Below, one piece after another: positions 28,400 through 38,429 of a stretch of 64,000 nt of DNA. Every line of letters begins with the position of its first letter. Positions within the stretch are counted from its first letter, which is position 1. The translations under genes and the position numbers were made by a program. The notes beneath the pieces are model-generated. The model was not told where the DNA came from. It was given only the letters and a program-made list of their open reading frames with translations, and ran no database searches. This DNA comes from Bradyrhizobium xenonodulans (lineage in GTDB: Bacteria > Pseudomonadota > Alphaproteobacteria > Rhizobiales > Xanthobacteraceae): contig NZ_CP089391.1 in NCBI RefSeq assembly GCF_027594865.1, forward strand, positions 7,222,501-7,286,500, written 5' to 3'.

Positions 28400-29183
28400 A
28401 TTGCTTCAGGTCACCCTGGGGTTCTGGAAGACACAATGACGAGTTCGGCAATTCACGGATCCGCAAGATCTGGACCGTTCTCAAGAAAAACGGTCAGCTG
28501 GCGGACCCCTCGGGATTCTGGCGGCTAATCAGCAAGTCATTCCGCTTAAAGGTACGGCGGTGAGCACGGCGACGAGAAGAGTAACCCCATAGTCGTTGGC
28601 GCCACAGGGCTTCCGGTAACCTCCCTTTCCCTACAGTGCTTCACAACAGCCGGCGCCAGCGCCAGTGTCCATCGAGCGTTGTCAGCCGCCCGCAGCGGCA
28701 GGTTATACTCCCTTGCGGCCAAGTCTTTGTTACGACTCCGAACATGGTGAGTTGCGGGTCGGCCACATCGTTGATAGCCGAACGATAGCCAATGTGATCT
28801 CGGCTTCGATCGGCCTAGTACCGCACGTGCGCTGCCGTTCGTTCGCGGTGGAACTCGCGGACTATCGCGCGGCTATAAAGAGTGATTTACCCACATCAAA
28901 CGGGCTTTCTTCGATCGCTTTCTCCTGAAGAACTTGTCGCGCCTCAAAAGGAACCGCCGTCAACAGGTGGGTCAATACGTCTTTCTCTGCTGTTCTCTGG
29001 CAGTGTGCACTGTACGGGCAAACAACCTGGCGGCAGATCGAGCGCCTGTCGCCCATAGCGTCAACCAGCCGCGCTGGGCGCCGGAGCGCGCCATTCTAGC
29101 CAAGGCTGCTCACCAGTGTTTCATGAGAAGCGTATCGGCGTGAGCCTGACAGCGCGGCAATGATTGGGCGGCTTGGTGCTGCC
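28400..29183. other. Gene-poor region, no supported gene
   Basis: About 780 nt with short frames on both strands (for example 28665-28928 plus, 28862-29056 minus). None has a ribosome site together with recognisable sequence. Probably decayed DNA. Confidence 0.35.
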
Positions 29184-29426
29184 TTAGGTTCCGACATGGC
29201 CGTCATCACCGACAGCGACCCTCATGTGATCGATGGCACTCTGGATGTCGCCGCTAGCTTCGCGCCGGGAATGCGCTGCATTGTTCTTACCAACCCCGGT
29301 CTCGGTCAAGGAGGACGACCTGCCTTCGAGCTTACTCTGTTCTTTGTCGAGAGACTGACTTCGCACTTGGACCGATTCAAGTGACCGAATTAGTTCGCGG
29401 ACTCTTTCCATCCTGGCCTTGATCAT
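29184..29426 (-). CDS. Small hypothetical protein with N-terminal coiled-coil-like helix
   Basis: An 80-residue frame starting MIKARMERVRELIRSLESVQ, a strongly helical, charged segment that continues to about residue 37. A polar tail without known motifs follows. AGGAG lies six nt before the ATG at 29426, which is why I consider it a real gene. Function is unknown. A competing plus-strand frame (29160-29384) has a much weaker start. Confidence 0.45.
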   Translation of the reverse strand: MIKARMERVRELIRSLESVQVRSQSLDKEQSKLEGRSSSLTETGVGKNNAAHSRREASGDIQSAIDHMRVAVGDDGHVGT

Positions 29427-30138
29427 CTGGTCTCCTGATTCCTATGCTGCTCACTGCGCGGCATTGGGTTTGGGCTGGGATATGGGCAGGCTCATCGGAT
29501 CCAGGCTAAGTGCATTGCCCAGCGAGAATGATGAATGAGATACAATGCGCCCTCATCCCAGTGGACTCGACGCGTATCGCTCATCGTCAATAGCAAACGG
29601 TATGCCTATTGGCCTGAGCTTAGTCGGTAGCACTTCCATGTTCCCACAGGAACGGAATCATCCTCCGGTATGCTCAGGTTTCCGCCCAGACAGTCCGGAG
29701 GAAAGGCTCATTGAAAAATCGCTTGGTGGTGATTTGCAGGCCAAGCAGACGAAGATGGCACCGCTTCATTCAACCGCGCAACTTGAGGATGTCGTTGCAG
29801 CCAAAAACCGCAGGTGCCCAGCGTCGAGAGACCTCGACCGCGCCGCGGATTATTTGCGGTCACAACTCCCTGCCCTGGGCTGCAACTCGAGCCGTAGTGC
29901 TTGCTGCCGACAAGCTCAGGGCCTTGCCTCTAGCCTCATTCTGTTTCTCGCCGTGGACATCTTCGCGGGCCTGCTCACGGATCGGGGCCGGGCGCCTGTC
30001 CTGTTGGTCGCGTTCTGTCGACGGAGCTCGCGATAGATCTTCGTTCTTCGGATCTCCCGGTCCAGGACAGTTTGAATTCGGGAGGCACAGTCTTTGATGT
30101 CACAGCATGGCTTGAACCCGTCATAAGCACGAAGGGAA
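29427..30138. other. Gene-poor region; possible response-regulator scrap on minus strand
   Basis: About 710 nt without a supported gene. A minus frame at 29975-30181 reads CHEIVRLNCRDYNIPFVLMT, reminiscent of the end of a receiver domain (strand 4, xPFVLMTG). It is too short to be confident. Confidence 0.3.
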
Positions 30139-30154
30139 TGTTGTAGTCGCGACA
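30139..30154 (+). promoter_or_regulatory. NifA upstream activator site (TGT-N10-ACA) of the ahpC-like gene
   Basis: The sequence is TGT, ten bases, ACA: exactly the NifA-binding consensus. It lies only about 20 nt upstream of the -24/-12 element at 30174, closer than the usual 80-150 nt, so its role is plausible but not certain. Confidence 0.5.
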
Positions 30155-30173
30155 GTTAAGCCGAACGATCTCA

Positions 30174-30189
30174 TGGCACATCGCTTGCT
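30174..30189 (+). promoter_or_regulatory. Sigma-54 (-24/-12) promoter of the ahpC-ahpD-like pair
   Basis: TGGCACATCGCTTGCT has the GG and GC dinucleotides separated by ten bases and an almost ideal TGGCAC/TTGCT match. It lies 51 nt upstream of the ATG at 30240. Confidence 0.8.
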
Positions 30190-30239
30190 TCGCTGATGCA
30201 GTTCACTGGGTTCGCCCTAAGCACACGAGTGGGGACAAA

Positions 30240-30794
30240 ATGCTTGGAATTGGAAGTAAGTTGCCGTCGTTCCAAATCATCGGGGTAAAGCCCGGCTTTC
30301 ACTTGCACGAAGAGAAGGGACAGAGCGCCTTCGAGGCGCTGACCGAAAAGAGCTTTCCTGGGAAATGGAAAATCATCTTCTTCTACCCTAAGGATTTCAC
30401 CTTTGTCTGCCCGACCGAGATCGCCGAATTCGCCCGCCTGGCCAAGGATTTCGCAGACCGCGATGCGGTCGTGCTAGGCGGCTCGACTGACAACGAGTTC
30501 TGCAAGCTTGCCTGGCGGCGCGAGCACAAGGACCTGCACCATCTGCCGATTTGGCAGTTTGCCGACACGGACGGCGCGCTCGTCGACGGTCTTGGTGGCC
30601 GCTCGGCCGATGGCGTTGCCCATCGCACGACCTTCATTGTCGATCCTGAGAATACAATCCAGCATGTCTATGCCACGAATCCCAATGTCGGCCGCAGCCC
30701 GAAGGACACGCTGCGCGTCTTGGACGCCCTGCAAACTGACGAGCTCTGCCCCTGCAACCGCGAGGTCGGCGGGGAGACACTGAAAGTCGCTTGA
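30240..30794 (+). CDS. Peroxiredoxin (AhpC/TSA family)
   Basis: A 184-residue thiol peroxidase that reduces hydrogen peroxide, organic peroxides or peroxynitrite. The active-site block FYPKDFTFVCPTEIAEFARL holds the peroxidatic cysteine (about residue 57). A second cysteine in LQTDELCPCNREVGG near the C-terminus may serve as resolving residue. The gene starts eight codons after a weak upstream region with no strong ribosome site, but the N-terminus MLGIGSKLPSFQIIGV is family-like. It is followed after 6 nt by an AhpD-like gene and preceded by a sigma-54 promoter. This links peroxide defence with nitrogen-fixation conditions, an arrangement also known from other bradyrhizobia. Confidence 0.93.
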   Translation: MLGIGSKLPSFQIIGVKPGFHLHEEKGQSAFEALTEKSFPGKWKIIFFYPKDFTFVCPTEIAEFARLAKDFADRDAVVLGGSTDNEFCKLAWRREHKDLHHLPIWQFADTDGALVDGLGGRSADGVAHRTTFIVDPENTIQHVYATNPNVGRSPKDTLRVLDALQTDELCPCNREVGGETLKVA

Positions 30795-30800
30795 GGGGAT

Positions 30801-31346
30801 ATGTCGATCGATCAGTTGAAAGACCGGATTCCGGATTTCGCCAAGGACGTCAGGCTCAACCTTGCGTCGATGATGGCGGACGAAACACTGTCATCACAAA
30901 GCAAATACGGGCTGTTGCTGGCGAGCGCGATCGCGTCCCGCAATCCGATCGTGACGGCCGCAATGGAAACCGCCGCAAGCGTGGTGATGACGCCAGCGGC
31001 GGTCGAGGCGGCGAAATCCGCAGCATCCGTCATGGCGATGAACAACGTCTACTACCGCTTCGTTCATCTCGCCTCAAACCCGGAATACAAGACAATGCCC
31101 GCTCGGCTGCGGATGAATTGGCTTGGAAATCCGCGCGTGGACAGAGCCGATTTTGAGTTGTGGGCACTCGCAGTCAGCGCGATCAACGGGTGCGGTGCCT
31201 GCATGGACGCCCATGAGAAGGCGCTGCGGCAGGCCGGCGTCAGCTCGGATGCAATTCAAACGGCCGTGCGCTTTGCCGCGATCGTGCAGTCAGTTGCGGT
31301 TGCGATCGAGGCGGCAGGGCGTTGCACGCCACAAGCGGCGGAGTAA
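30801..31346 (+). CDS. Alkylhydroperoxidase AhpD-family protein
   Basis: A 181-residue all-helical protein of the carboxymuconolactone decarboxylase/AhpD group. The redox motif is [16 protein letters not shown] (CxxC followed by H), around residues 130-145, matching AhpD from Mycobacterium. AhpD passes electrons to AhpC, so this and the peroxiredoxin upstream likely form one peroxide-reducing system. GAGGGGAT lies just before the ATG, and the 6-nt spacing implies one transcript from the sigma-54 promoter at 30174. It faces fixX, which is transcribed convergently. Confidence 0.93.
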   Translation: MSIDQLKDRIPDFAKDVRLNLASMMADETLSSQSKYGLLLASAIASRNPIVTAAMETAASVVMTPAAVEAAKSAASVMAMNNVYYRFVHLASNPEYKTMPARLRMNWLGNPRVDRADFELWALAVSAINGCGACMDAHEKALRQAGVSSDAIQTAVRFAAIVQSVAVAIEAAGRCTPQAAE

Positions 31347-31563
31347 TCCGCCCTCCCCGCACCCTTCGCCTCGCCCCTCCCGGGGCAGGCTCGGGGTGGA
31401 CGCCTATTATTCACGAGTTGAGTTCGCCGAGTGTGCCCTTGCATCCGAATATTTGAGCCTCGGTCGATTTTCGGCCTGTTGCACGCACCTAAGGTACGGC
31501 GAAATGACTCCGCCGTGAGATCTTCTCCGCCTCACCGATAGCGCGGAGGCAATCGTAGTCCGC

Positions 31564-31869
31564 TCACCCGAATTTGAATAACACCCCATATCCGCCCCGC
31601 GGATAGCTCCATTCGATGTCGCCCGTGGGCTCGCCGATGACGCGGCAGGTGCCGCACTCCATGCAGCCGTCGACGGTGACCTCGACCTGGCCCTTGTCAT
31701 TGAGGTCATAGCAACGCGCTGGACAGGCTTTCAAAAGCGCAAGGAGCTGCGGCGAGGGCTTGGTGTGTGCGCGCACCTTGATGTGGGGCCGTCCGGCGTC
31801 CACAAGGTAGCGGTTGCAAAACAACTTGTCTTCGACACGCACTGATCTCTCGACCATAGTCAGCCTCAT
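31564..31869 (-). CDS. fixX: FixX, ferredoxin-like subunit of the FixABCX electron-bifurcating complex
   Basis: A ferredoxin-like protein of about 101 residues that works with FixC. The four cluster-ligand cysteines are one in [11 protein letters not shown] and three in [13 protein letters not shown]; the pattern equals that of ETF-ubiquinone oxidoreductase, so a [4Fe-4S] cluster is expected. The C-terminus [13 protein letters not shown] is a family hallmark. I took the ATG at 31869, 23 nt after fixC; the frame is open to 31902 inside fixC and an ATG at 31857 is also possible. It is the last gene of fixBCX and converges with ahpD. Confidence 0.93.
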   Translation of the reverse strand: MRLTMVERSVRVEDKLFCNRYLVDAGRPHIKVRAHTKPSPQLLALLKACPARCYDLNDKGQVEVTVDGCMECGTCRVIGEPTGDIEWSYPRGGYGVLFKFG

Positions 31870-31892
31870 TGGTTTCGGGTGCGCGTTTCGAA

Positions 31893-33200
31893 TTAGCGCC
31901 AAGCGCGGGCGAAGCGGAATGCATCGCCGAACAGCCCTATCCAGGACCGCGCATTAACGAAGGATTTCAGCGTCGACTTCTGCTTCTCAGACTTCGGCGT
32001 ACCGTCAACCCGAAGGTAGGTCTGCATCGCCTTGGAGATGAGCTGGGGGTAGGTGAGGAAGAAGTTTTGCGAGTTGGTATGCATCAGCCTCGGCATGTCC
32101 TTGTACTTCTTCATGTCCTTCAAGACGAAGGAGCGATCCAGCATCCTCTTGTAGAGCGCGAGATTTTCCGCGGTCATGCCAAGCCGGCGCGATTTCATCT
32201 GGAAGATTGCTTCGGCCGCGATCCGTCCGGACGTCATCGCAAGATTGGACCCCTCGCGATGAATGGCGTTGTTGAGCTGCGCCGCGTCACCGACCACGAC
32301 CCAACCGTCTCCGTAGAGCTGCGGGATGGCTTTGTAGCCGCCCTCGGGGATGAGGTGCGCGGAATATTCCTTGACCTCAGACCCCTCTATCAGAGGCGCG
32401 ACCGACGGGTGGCGCTTGAAGTGGTCGAGCAGCTCGTAGGGCGTCCGACCAGTGCGCTGGAAGTCTGCGACAAGACACCCGATGCCGAGCGAAATGCACT
32501 CCTTATTGGCGTAGATGAAGCCCATTCCCGTCATGCCGCCGGAAATCGTGCCCGCAGCTTCGATGACAACGCCTTCGTCGCCGCTCAGATTGAAACGCGC
32601 TTCGATGGTCTCGCGCGGCAAAAAGTGCATTTCCTTCACCGCGAGGGCCACCTTGTTCGGCTTGGGGCGCTCGCGCAGGCGCGCCCGCGTGCCAAGCAGT
32701 CCGTTCACGCCCTCGGCCAGCACCACGACATCTGCATGGATTTCGCCGTCCTGCCGATCTGTACGAACACCGATGACTCTGCCATAGGCATCCTGCGCAA
32801 GATCGGTGACGGTGGTCTCGCACAGCACGGTCGCGCCTGCCTCGCGCACTTTTGAGGAGAACCATCGATCGAACTGGGCCCGGATAATCGTGTACCGGTT
32901 AGCCCGCTCCTCATTGAAGTCCTCTGAGCGGTAATGCAGCCCGACATGGGAGCGATCATCCATGATCCAGAACCGTTGTTCGACCAAATGTCGCTCAAGC
33001 GGTGCGTCCTCCCGGAACTCTGGGATCAGCTTTTCCAGCATGTCGGCATAGAGTATTGCGCCCTGAACGTTTTTTGATCCGGCATACTCGCCGCGCTCGA
33101 GCTGTAGCACCTTCATGCCTTTCCTGGCCATGGTCAACGCCGCCGCGTTGCCCGCCATACCGGCGCCGACAACGATTGCATCGAATCTTTCCTCGATCAT
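31893..33200 (-). CDS. fixC: FixC, flavoprotein of the FixABCX complex (ETF-quinone oxidoreductase family)
   Basis: A 435-residue flavoprotein transferring electrons to quinone as part of FixABCX, which drives low-potential ferredoxin/flavodoxin reduction for nitrogenase. The FAD-binding N-terminus is [20 protein letters not shown] (GxGxxG), followed by the [16 protein letters not shown] segment, and [20 protein letters not shown] is the conserved FAD-contact block. Length is normal. It starts 11 nt after fixB, with AGGAGGTT-like sequence before the ATG. Its operon partner fixA is broken (see 34490-34959). Confidence 0.95.
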   Translation of the reverse strand: MIEERFDAIVVGAGMAGNAAALTMARKGMKVLQLERGEYAGSKNVQGAILYADMLEKLIPEFREDAPLERHLVEQRFWIMDDRSHVGLHYRSEDFNEERANRYTIIRAQFDRWFSSKVREAGATVLCETTVTDLAQDAYGRVIGVRTDRQDGEIHADVVVLAEGVNGLLGTRARLRERPKPNKVALAVKEMHFLPRETIEARFNLSGDEGVVIEAAGTISGGMTGMGFIYANKECISLGIGCLVADFQRTGRTPYELLDHFKRHPSVAPLIEGSEVKEYSAHLIPEGGYKAIPQLYGDGWVVVGDAAQLNNAIHREGSNLAMTSGRIAAEAIFQMKSRRLGMTAENLALYKRMLDRSFVLKDMKKYKDMPRLMHTNSQNFFLTYPQLISKAMQTYLRVDGTPKSEKQKSTLKSFVNARSWIGLFGDAFRFARAWR

Positions 33201-33211
33201 GATAACCTCCT

Positions 33212-34321
33212 TTAGCTCGCTATCCGGTCGCGCGAGTGCGGCGAGAGCCGCGCCCGAAATGCGTCCGTCAGCGCCGGTAAAAGATGCATGGCGTCGCTGA
33301 CAATCGCGATGTGGGCAAAGTCGAAGATCGGCGCGTTCTTGTCGGTATTGATGGCGACGATCAGATCGGCGCCCTCGACGCCAACCCGATGCTGGATCGC
33401 GCCGGAAACGCCCGCGGCGATATAGAGCTTTGGCCGGATCGTCTTACCCGTCTGGCCGATCTGTCGGTCGTAGGTGACCCATCCCTTTTGCACGAGCGGA
33501 CGGGAACAGCCATATTCGGCGCCGAGCACGCCAGCGAGCTGGCGCACAAGCTGAAAGTTTTCTTGAGAACCGAGCCCAAGCCCGCCGGCGACCACGACGT
33601 CGGCATAGGCGAGATTGGATTTGGCAGAATCACGGTCGGGGATGAACGACAGCACCTTGGTCACGATATCGTCTTCCACCAGGCCGAGCGGATGGACGAT
33701 GATGCGGCCGGGATCGCGCGCGACACGCTCCGGCATCGCCATCACGCGCGGGCGGACGGTTGCCATCTGTGGCCGGTAATTCAGCGTGTAGATCGTGCAG
33801 AGCAGCGAGCCGCCAAAGGTCGGACGGGTGGCTGCAAGCGATCCATCCGCGTCAACGTCGAGGTCGGTGCAGTCGGCGGTGAGCCCTGTGAGGACAGTCG
33901 TGGCGACGGAGCCGGCAAGATCGCGGCCGAGCGTTGTTGCCCCTAACAGCAGGATCTCGGGCTTGTAGATCTCAACGAGATCGGACAACGCCTTGGTGTA
34001 GGACTCGTTACGATAATCCGAGAGCACATTGTCGGCCACGAGATAAGTCAAATCGGCGCCGTAACAGAAAGCTTCGAGCGCGGCGTTGCGTGTGGCCTCG
34101 CCCTCAGGGCCGACGACAACAGCCGCAAGCTTAACCTTCAGCCTGTCGGCAAGCTTGCGGCCCGCCCCCATAAGCTCCCATGAGACGGGATGGACCTGCC
34201 CGCGCTCCTGCTCGACGAACACCCAGACATGTTTGTAGGCTTTGAATCGGTCCGGCAACTGCTTCTTGGTTGCTGCGCGGCCCGCTGCGGCTGATGTGGG
34301 AGCCTTGATGACGTTGCTCAT
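33212..34321 (-). CDS. fixB: FixB, ETF alpha-like subunit of the FixABCX complex
   Basis: A 369-residue electron-transfer flavoprotein alpha-like subunit. The ATG at 34321 has GGAAGGAG upstream; the frame is open to 34537 but the extra part is not FixB-like and lies in the fixA remnant. The N-terminal [20 protein letters not shown] is typical of FixB, and the C-terminal FAD domain has [20 protein letters not shown] and [16 protein letters not shown]. It normally pairs with FixA to bind the bifurcating flavin. Since no intact fixA exists next to it, its partner must be encoded elsewhere for the complex to work. Confidence 0.95.
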   Translation of the reverse strand: MSNVIKAPTSAAAGRAATKKQLPDRFKAYKHVWVFVEQERGQVHPVSWELMGAGRKLADRLKVKLAAVVVGPEGEATRNAALEAFCYGADLTYLVADNVLSDYRNESYTKALSDLVEIYKPEILLLGATTLGRDLAGSVATTVLTGLTADCTDLDVDADGSLAATRPTFGGSLLCTIYTLNYRPQMATVRPRVMAMPERVARDPGRIIVHPLGLVEDDIVTKVLSFIPDRDSAKSNLAYADVVVAGGLGLGSQENFQLVRQLAGVLGAEYGCSRPLVQKGWVTYDRQIGQTGKTIRPKLYIAAGVSGAIQHRVGVEGADLIVAINTDKNAPIFDFAHIAIVSDAMHLLPALTDAFRARLSPHSRDRIAS

Positions 34322-34489
34322 GGTTTTGCATTCTCCTTCCGATCCACGCGCCTGCGCGACACGGGCTCTGGCTTCGACTGTCGGTTGAACATGGTCCTGA
34401 TGAGCGCGTTCGCCGGTTGCTCGCGGTTCACAGCAAGGGCCTTCTTCGCGGAGGACGGTACCCTCGGTGCTCCGCATCAGAAGCGTCGG

Positions 34490-34959
34490 ACGCGGAGATC
34501 GAGACCGACGGTTCTGGCGAGGTGGTTGAGCTTGCAATAAACAGGACTACGTTGCGATCCAGGGGTCGACCTGGGCCGGATCGCTGTCAATGGCCGACTT
34601 GCCAATGAATACGACAGCGGTCCCACCAGATAGCTCCCTGGTCTTCGAGATCGCGGTCGTGCGCGCGTACGTCGTGGGTAGCGTCGCGTCATCAACAAAG
34701 GAGCATTCGGTAAACAGCACCGCAGCTTCGGCACCCAAGGTGCGCACCTTCCGCAGTCAGGGCTCAGGTGAATACGGTTCCATAGCGTGCACGTCGGTCT
34801 CGCCGGCCGTCTGGTCACGGAACTAACGGCTATCTCCGCGGTTGCGGGTGCGTGACAGTTGGTCGGCACACCCCGCTGCACGATCGTGTTTGACAGGAAC
34901 CGCGCACGGATTTTCGCTGGCGCGGCGGGGACCTGTTTGATGCGGACGACGCTATGCAT
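34490..34959 (-). pseudogene. fixA: Decayed fixA (ETF beta-like subunit)
   Basis: The start at 34959 has a good ribosome site (GGAG, 8 nt) and encodes MHSVVRIKQVP, then SNTIVQRGVPT, the conserved FixA N-terminus. The following INPYDLFALEEAL region is missing. A second frame supplies a later FixA segment (TLGAEAAVLFTECSFVD, then AVVFIGKSAIDSDPAQVD), and a third fragment ([14 protein letters not shown]) returns to the first frame. There are thus an internal deletion, at least two frameshifts, and loss of roughly the C-terminal 40 percent. It lies between nifW and fixB with an intact-looking sigma-54 promoter upstream, so the site still drives fixBCX but gives no FixA. Confidence 0.85.
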
Positions 34960-35012
34960 GCGCTTCTCCAGGACAAGCTCGATTCGTTGTTGCGCGGACC
35001 TAGGTGCAGAGC

Positions 35013-35028
35013 AGCAAGTGTCATACCA
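35013..35028 (-). promoter_or_regulatory. Sigma-54 (-24/-12) promoter of the fix operon
   Basis: On the minus strand this reads TGGTATGACACTTGCT. GG and GC are ten bases apart, with TTGCT intact at -12 and a weaker -24 (TGGTAT for TGGCAC). It sits 54 nt before the start of the decayed fixA. I did not find an exact TGT-N10-ACA nearby. Confidence 0.6.
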
Positions 35029-35223
35029 ACTGAGAACACCGCGAGGTCATGCACCAAAGAAATGTATTGGGCGCAGTTGCTAACTTGGTTCTTGGCAACG
35101 GGGACAACAGGGCCGCGACATACGTCGGAAACGCGACAGGGCGTCTCCCGCGTCGCTCCACAGACTCGACCGAACGAAGAGGCGCGCCGCAGCTATCTGC
35201 GGCAGACGGCATTCAAGAGAACG

Positions 35224-35565
35224 CTATTTCAACGTATTGAGCGGCACGAAGGCGGCTGGCTTTTTGGGTTCCGCGACCGCATCCTTCAAGACTTTGAAGA
35301 CCCGCTGGTCGATTGGCGAAGACGCCACGAAATCGGCATAGGCCTGCTCCAGCATCGCCTTGCAGCGCGCAACGACCTCCCCTTCCGCGACACCGGCGAA
35401 TTGCTCCTTGGCGAGATGTTGTCCCATGCGCTTTAGGATATGCAGGCGCGCGACATTGACGATCTTGGGATCGTAGTCGACGCCAAGCAGCGCAAAAATC
35501 TCCTCAGCCGAGGAGGCCTTGTTGAGCCGGTCGAGGACGCCGGTCTGCTGAAATTTATTGCTCAT
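35224..35565 (-). CDS. nifW: NifW, nitrogenase-stabilising protein
   Basis: A 113-residue cytoplasmic protein of the NifW family, which associates with MoFe protein and helps protect it from oxygen or complete its assembly. The hallmark ASSAEEIFALLGVDYDPKIV, then VNVARLHILKRMGQHL, is unmistakable. It lies between nifV and the fixA remnant on the same strand, with about 200 nt upstream and 265 nt downstream. Whether it has its own promoter is unclear; no strong -24/-12 was found upstream. Confidence 0.95.
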   Translation of the reverse strand: MSNKFQQTGVLDRLNKASSAEEIFALLGVDYDPKIVNVARLHILKRMGQHLAKEQFAGVAEGEVVARCKAMLEQAYADFVASSPIDQRVFKVLKDAVAEPKKPAAFVPLNTLK

Positions 35566-35765
35566 CGAAATTTTCCCTGGATTGGCTCACCCGTCTCGGT
35601 CGAGATCCGGCAGCTCCTGGTTAGTTCGCAGAAGCGGCCGTTTCACGTGTGTACTGTTGGAGATGGCCACACAGCCCATGTCCTCGGACTTCGACGCGAT
35701 CTGCGAGCGCTTCGGTCGAGTTCCGATCGATTTCGTGGCCGGCCAAGTAGAACTCGAAAGCTCAC

Positions 35766-37004
35766 TCACGTGCGGTCGGACGAGCATTCGCAAACATCGC
35801 GCCAGATCGCCGCCACCGTCTCGCGCGCGACCAGCCGCTTGTGCTCGATGGCGTATTTTCGCACCCGGAACAGGATATGTCTGCTCTGCTCGGTGGTGGC
35901 GGCGAGTTGCAATTCCCCGAGCAGCTTGGTGATGGCCGAAAGCCCGGAATGCTTACCGATCACGATCCGATTGGAGCGACCCAGCAAGTGCGGGTCGAGC
36001 GCTTGATAGGTGCGTTCGTCCTTCAACAGTCCATCGACGTGAATGCCGGATTCGTGCGTGAACACATGCTCCCCGACGATCGCCTTGTTGAGAGGAATCG
36101 CACGTGTGGCCGCGGCCGCGACGAGTGCGGCGACCTCTATGAGCTCCGGCAGCACGATGCCGGTGTCACGCCCGTAGAGCTGTTTGAGTGCGACCGCAAC
36201 TTCCTCGAGCGGCGCATTGCCGGCCCGTTCGCCGAGCCCGATGACAGTGACGGAAGCGTGGCTCGCGCCGCCCCTGATGGCAGCGAGCGTGTTGGCGGTC
36301 GCGAGCCCAAGATCGTCATGGCCGTGAAATTCGAGCTCGAGATCGCTACTGGCGCGCAGGCGCGCGATCAGCGCATAGGCGGAGTCGGGATCGAGGACGC
36401 TGAGCGTGTCGGCGACACGAAACCGGCGCGCGCCCGCGGCTTCCGCAGCCGCGATGAGACTGATGAGAAAGTCGACATCGGCGCGGGAGGAGTCCTCGCC
36501 TCCGACGGCGACATCGAGCCCTCGCTCGCGGGCGTAGCCCACTACCCGCTTCACCTGCTGCAAGGCCTGGTCGCGATTCCCGCCCAGCTTGGCCGCGATC
36601 TGTACGTCTGAAGCCGGGATCGAAACATTGACCATCGACACCTTGGCCTCGATCGCCGCGTCGACATCGGGCTCACGCATGCGGCACCACGCAATAGGGG
36701 TGAGCGGCAGCCCCTCCTCGACAATGGCACGGATGGCCGCGATCTCATCATCGCCCATGGCGGGGGTCCCCGCCTCGATCTCCGTGATGCCGGCCCGCGC
36801 CAGCGCATGCGCGATGGCCACCTTTTCAGCTGTGGTGAACGCAACACCAGGCGCCTGCTCGCCATCGCGCAGCGTGGTGTCATTGAGCACGGTCCGCTGG
36901 TTCCACAGCGAATCGGACCATGCCGGCTTGGCAGCGATGGCTTTGGCGTCAATCAACGAAGCCTCCTGATTGTGCTTGGCAAGGACTGCTTTGGCAAACC
37001 GCAT
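35766..37004 (-). CDS. nifV: NifV, homocitrate synthase
   Basis: A 412-residue enzyme condensing acetyl-CoA and 2-oxoglutarate to homocitrate, the organic ligand of FeMo-cofactor. The active-site start is [20 protein letters not shown], with metal and substrate histidines in [20 protein letters not shown]. The catalytic loop [20 protein letters not shown] and later [16 protein letters not shown] are also visible. I chose the ATG at 37004; a GTG 21 nt upstream has no ribosome site. It sits between nifQ and nifW. Many legume symbionts lack nifV and use plant homocitrate, so its presence suggests capacity for free-living or less host-dependent fixation. Confidence 0.95.
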   Translation of the reverse strand: MRFAKAVLAKHNQEASLIDAKAIAAKPAWSDSLWNQRTVLNDTTLRDGEQAPGVAFTTAEKVAIAHALARAGITEIEAGTPAMGDDEIAAIRAIVEEGLPLTPIAWCRMREPDVDAAIEAKVSMVNVSIPASDVQIAAKLGGNRDQALQQVKRVVGYARERGLDVAVGGEDSSRADVDFLISLIAAAEAAGARRFRVADTLSVLDPDSAYALIARLRASSDLELEFHGHDDLGLATANTLAAIRGGASHASVTVIGLGERAGNAPLEEVAVALKQLYGRDTGIVLPELIEVAALVAAAATRAIPLNKAIVGEHVFTHESGIHVDGLLKDERTYQALDPHLLGRSNRIVIGKHSGLSAITKLLGELQLAATTEQSRHILFRVRKYAIEHKRLVARETVAAIWRDVCECSSDRT

Positions 37005-37641
37005 GCCACGCCCGCAGGATCCCACACTATTGAAGATCCATCATTTTTCGCCCGCAGTCGGATGTCACCAGAACGACGGTGTCGCAAAACAGACGCGCCA
37101 GTTGAGCTCTCACCATTCTGCCTGATCAGTTCGGGTTACGGCGCGGATCGACTGTCAGACCGACGCGTCAGGGTTCATCGGTTCGCTAACCCGAGCACAT
37201 CGCATCAGGAGATTTGCTTCGGTTATAGTGACCAGGACGACGCCGCCGTAAACAACGTGACGGATGCGGGCTGGTATCGGTGTCGAAAACGGTCGTGAGA
37301 GATCAGGCATCAACCAAACGCAACAGGACCGCTTGCGCGACTGATCCACGGTCTTATGGACGCCGGCCGACCGGCCCCGCAACGAGGGAGTTTAGCAGCC
37401 TCTCCTGAACACATCGCCGCAGCCGCATTCTGTGTCAGCGCCGGCAAAGCACAGTTCCCTTCGGACCACAGGGCTTGCGGCGTAGGCGCAAGCTGGCCTG
37501 AGCAGAAGAGCGTCCCGCTGGTTGGCGCCGTAATCCGCTGCACCAGATTTGGCCGCGTCACCTGCACCTCGTCGGCCAGCTGCGCGACCGTCGGGCGGCA
37601 GTTGCGCCAAAGAACTACCTATCGGGAGGCGGGAATACGGG
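37005..37641. other. Intergenic region between nifV and nifQ, no supported gene
   Basis: About 640 nt. A minus frame at 37310-37567 (MQVTRPNLVQRITAPTSGTL onwards) is open with no known family; it could be a decayed short gene. I looked for a -24/-12 element for nifV and found only GC spacings off by one or two bases, so none is called. Confidence 0.4.
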
Positions 37642-38349
37642 TCAGTTGCCGCCCGCGACCGGAGCGGCCGGCGCCAACAGAACGTCACGCCGGCGCTCGG
37701 CCATGCGGCTCTCACCGCTTTCATCGCCAAAGCAGTAGTTGAAGTCCTTGCACTCTGTGCACACCGGCGTCGTACACAAGATGAGCCCCTCGTCCTCGCA
37801 TAGCCTGCGATAAAAGAAGCGCTTCCAGCGCATGTTGTTGACGTTGCGCCTGGCGAGCGGCCCGAAATGGCGGTTGAGGAGACGCAACAGTTCACCACGA
37901 TTGCGCAATCCGAGATCTGCCCACAGATGATTCGGCTCCATGACGCGGCGCGCGATCATCGCGGCCAGCCAACGGCTGGTGTCCCCTTCCGTCGATCGTT
38001 GCGCCAGCAAGAGATCACGTACCATTGTGACCTCGTCGTTGTCGACGTGCTCGAAATCCCGCGGCAACTCCTCCTCTTTGATCCGAACCGATGGAAAGCG
38101 TTGCTTGAGCAACGCCGCCAACTGATCGCTGGACAGGCCGACCTTCTCGGACAAAAGACCACCATCCATCGCACCGGCAGCCAGAATGGACGCCAGCACG
38201 TGGCGGTCGAAACTGATGTCATTGCTTGTGTCGGCATCTGCGGGGAGCATCCCGGTCAGAAGGCGATAGCTGGCAATTGCGCCACGTCCCTGGACGCTCC
38301 CATCATTCGTCTCGACAACCATAACGGGATAGAACTGCTCTTCGAACAT
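37642..38349 (-). CDS. nifQ: NifQ, molybdenum donor for FeMo-cofactor synthesis
   Basis: A 235-residue protein that supplies molybdenum to the NifEN scaffold. The C-terminal cysteine cluster is LCTTPVCTECKDFNYCFGD (C-x4-C-x2-C-x5-C), the [Fe-S-Mo] binding signature. Upstream are typical NifQ segments HLWADLGLRNRGELLRLLNR and FGPLARRNVNNMRWKRFFYR. It follows nifH by about 130 nt on the same strand, with a stem-loop between them, so it is probably read from the nifH promoter at reduced level. The ribosome site is weak, and a later start would shorten the poorly conserved N-terminus. Confidence 0.95.
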   Translation of the reverse strand: MFEEQFYPVMVVETNDGSVQGRGAIASYRLLTGMLPADADTSNDISFDRHVLASILAAGAMDGGLLSEKVGLSSDQLAALLKQRFPSVRIKEEELPRDFEHVDNDEVTMVRDLLLAQRSTEGDTSRWLAAMIARRVMEPNHLWADLGLRNRGELLRLLNRHFGPLARRNVNNMRWKRFFYRRLCEDEGLILCTTPVCTECKDFNYCFGDESGESRMAERRRDVLLAPAAPVAGGN

Positions 38350-38429
38350 GGGCGTCCGCTACCCTTTCCACATTGGTCAAGTTGGCATCACCGCGTCGGC
38401 CCTTGGGAGCCACCCTTTCGCCCGACTGC

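Noticed and set aside
31564..31869. Possible loss of a FixX cluster cysteine (CRVIG where some ferredoxins have a fourth Cys)
   Set aside because: In this family the fourth ligand is the earlier CPA cysteine, so the cluster set is complete.
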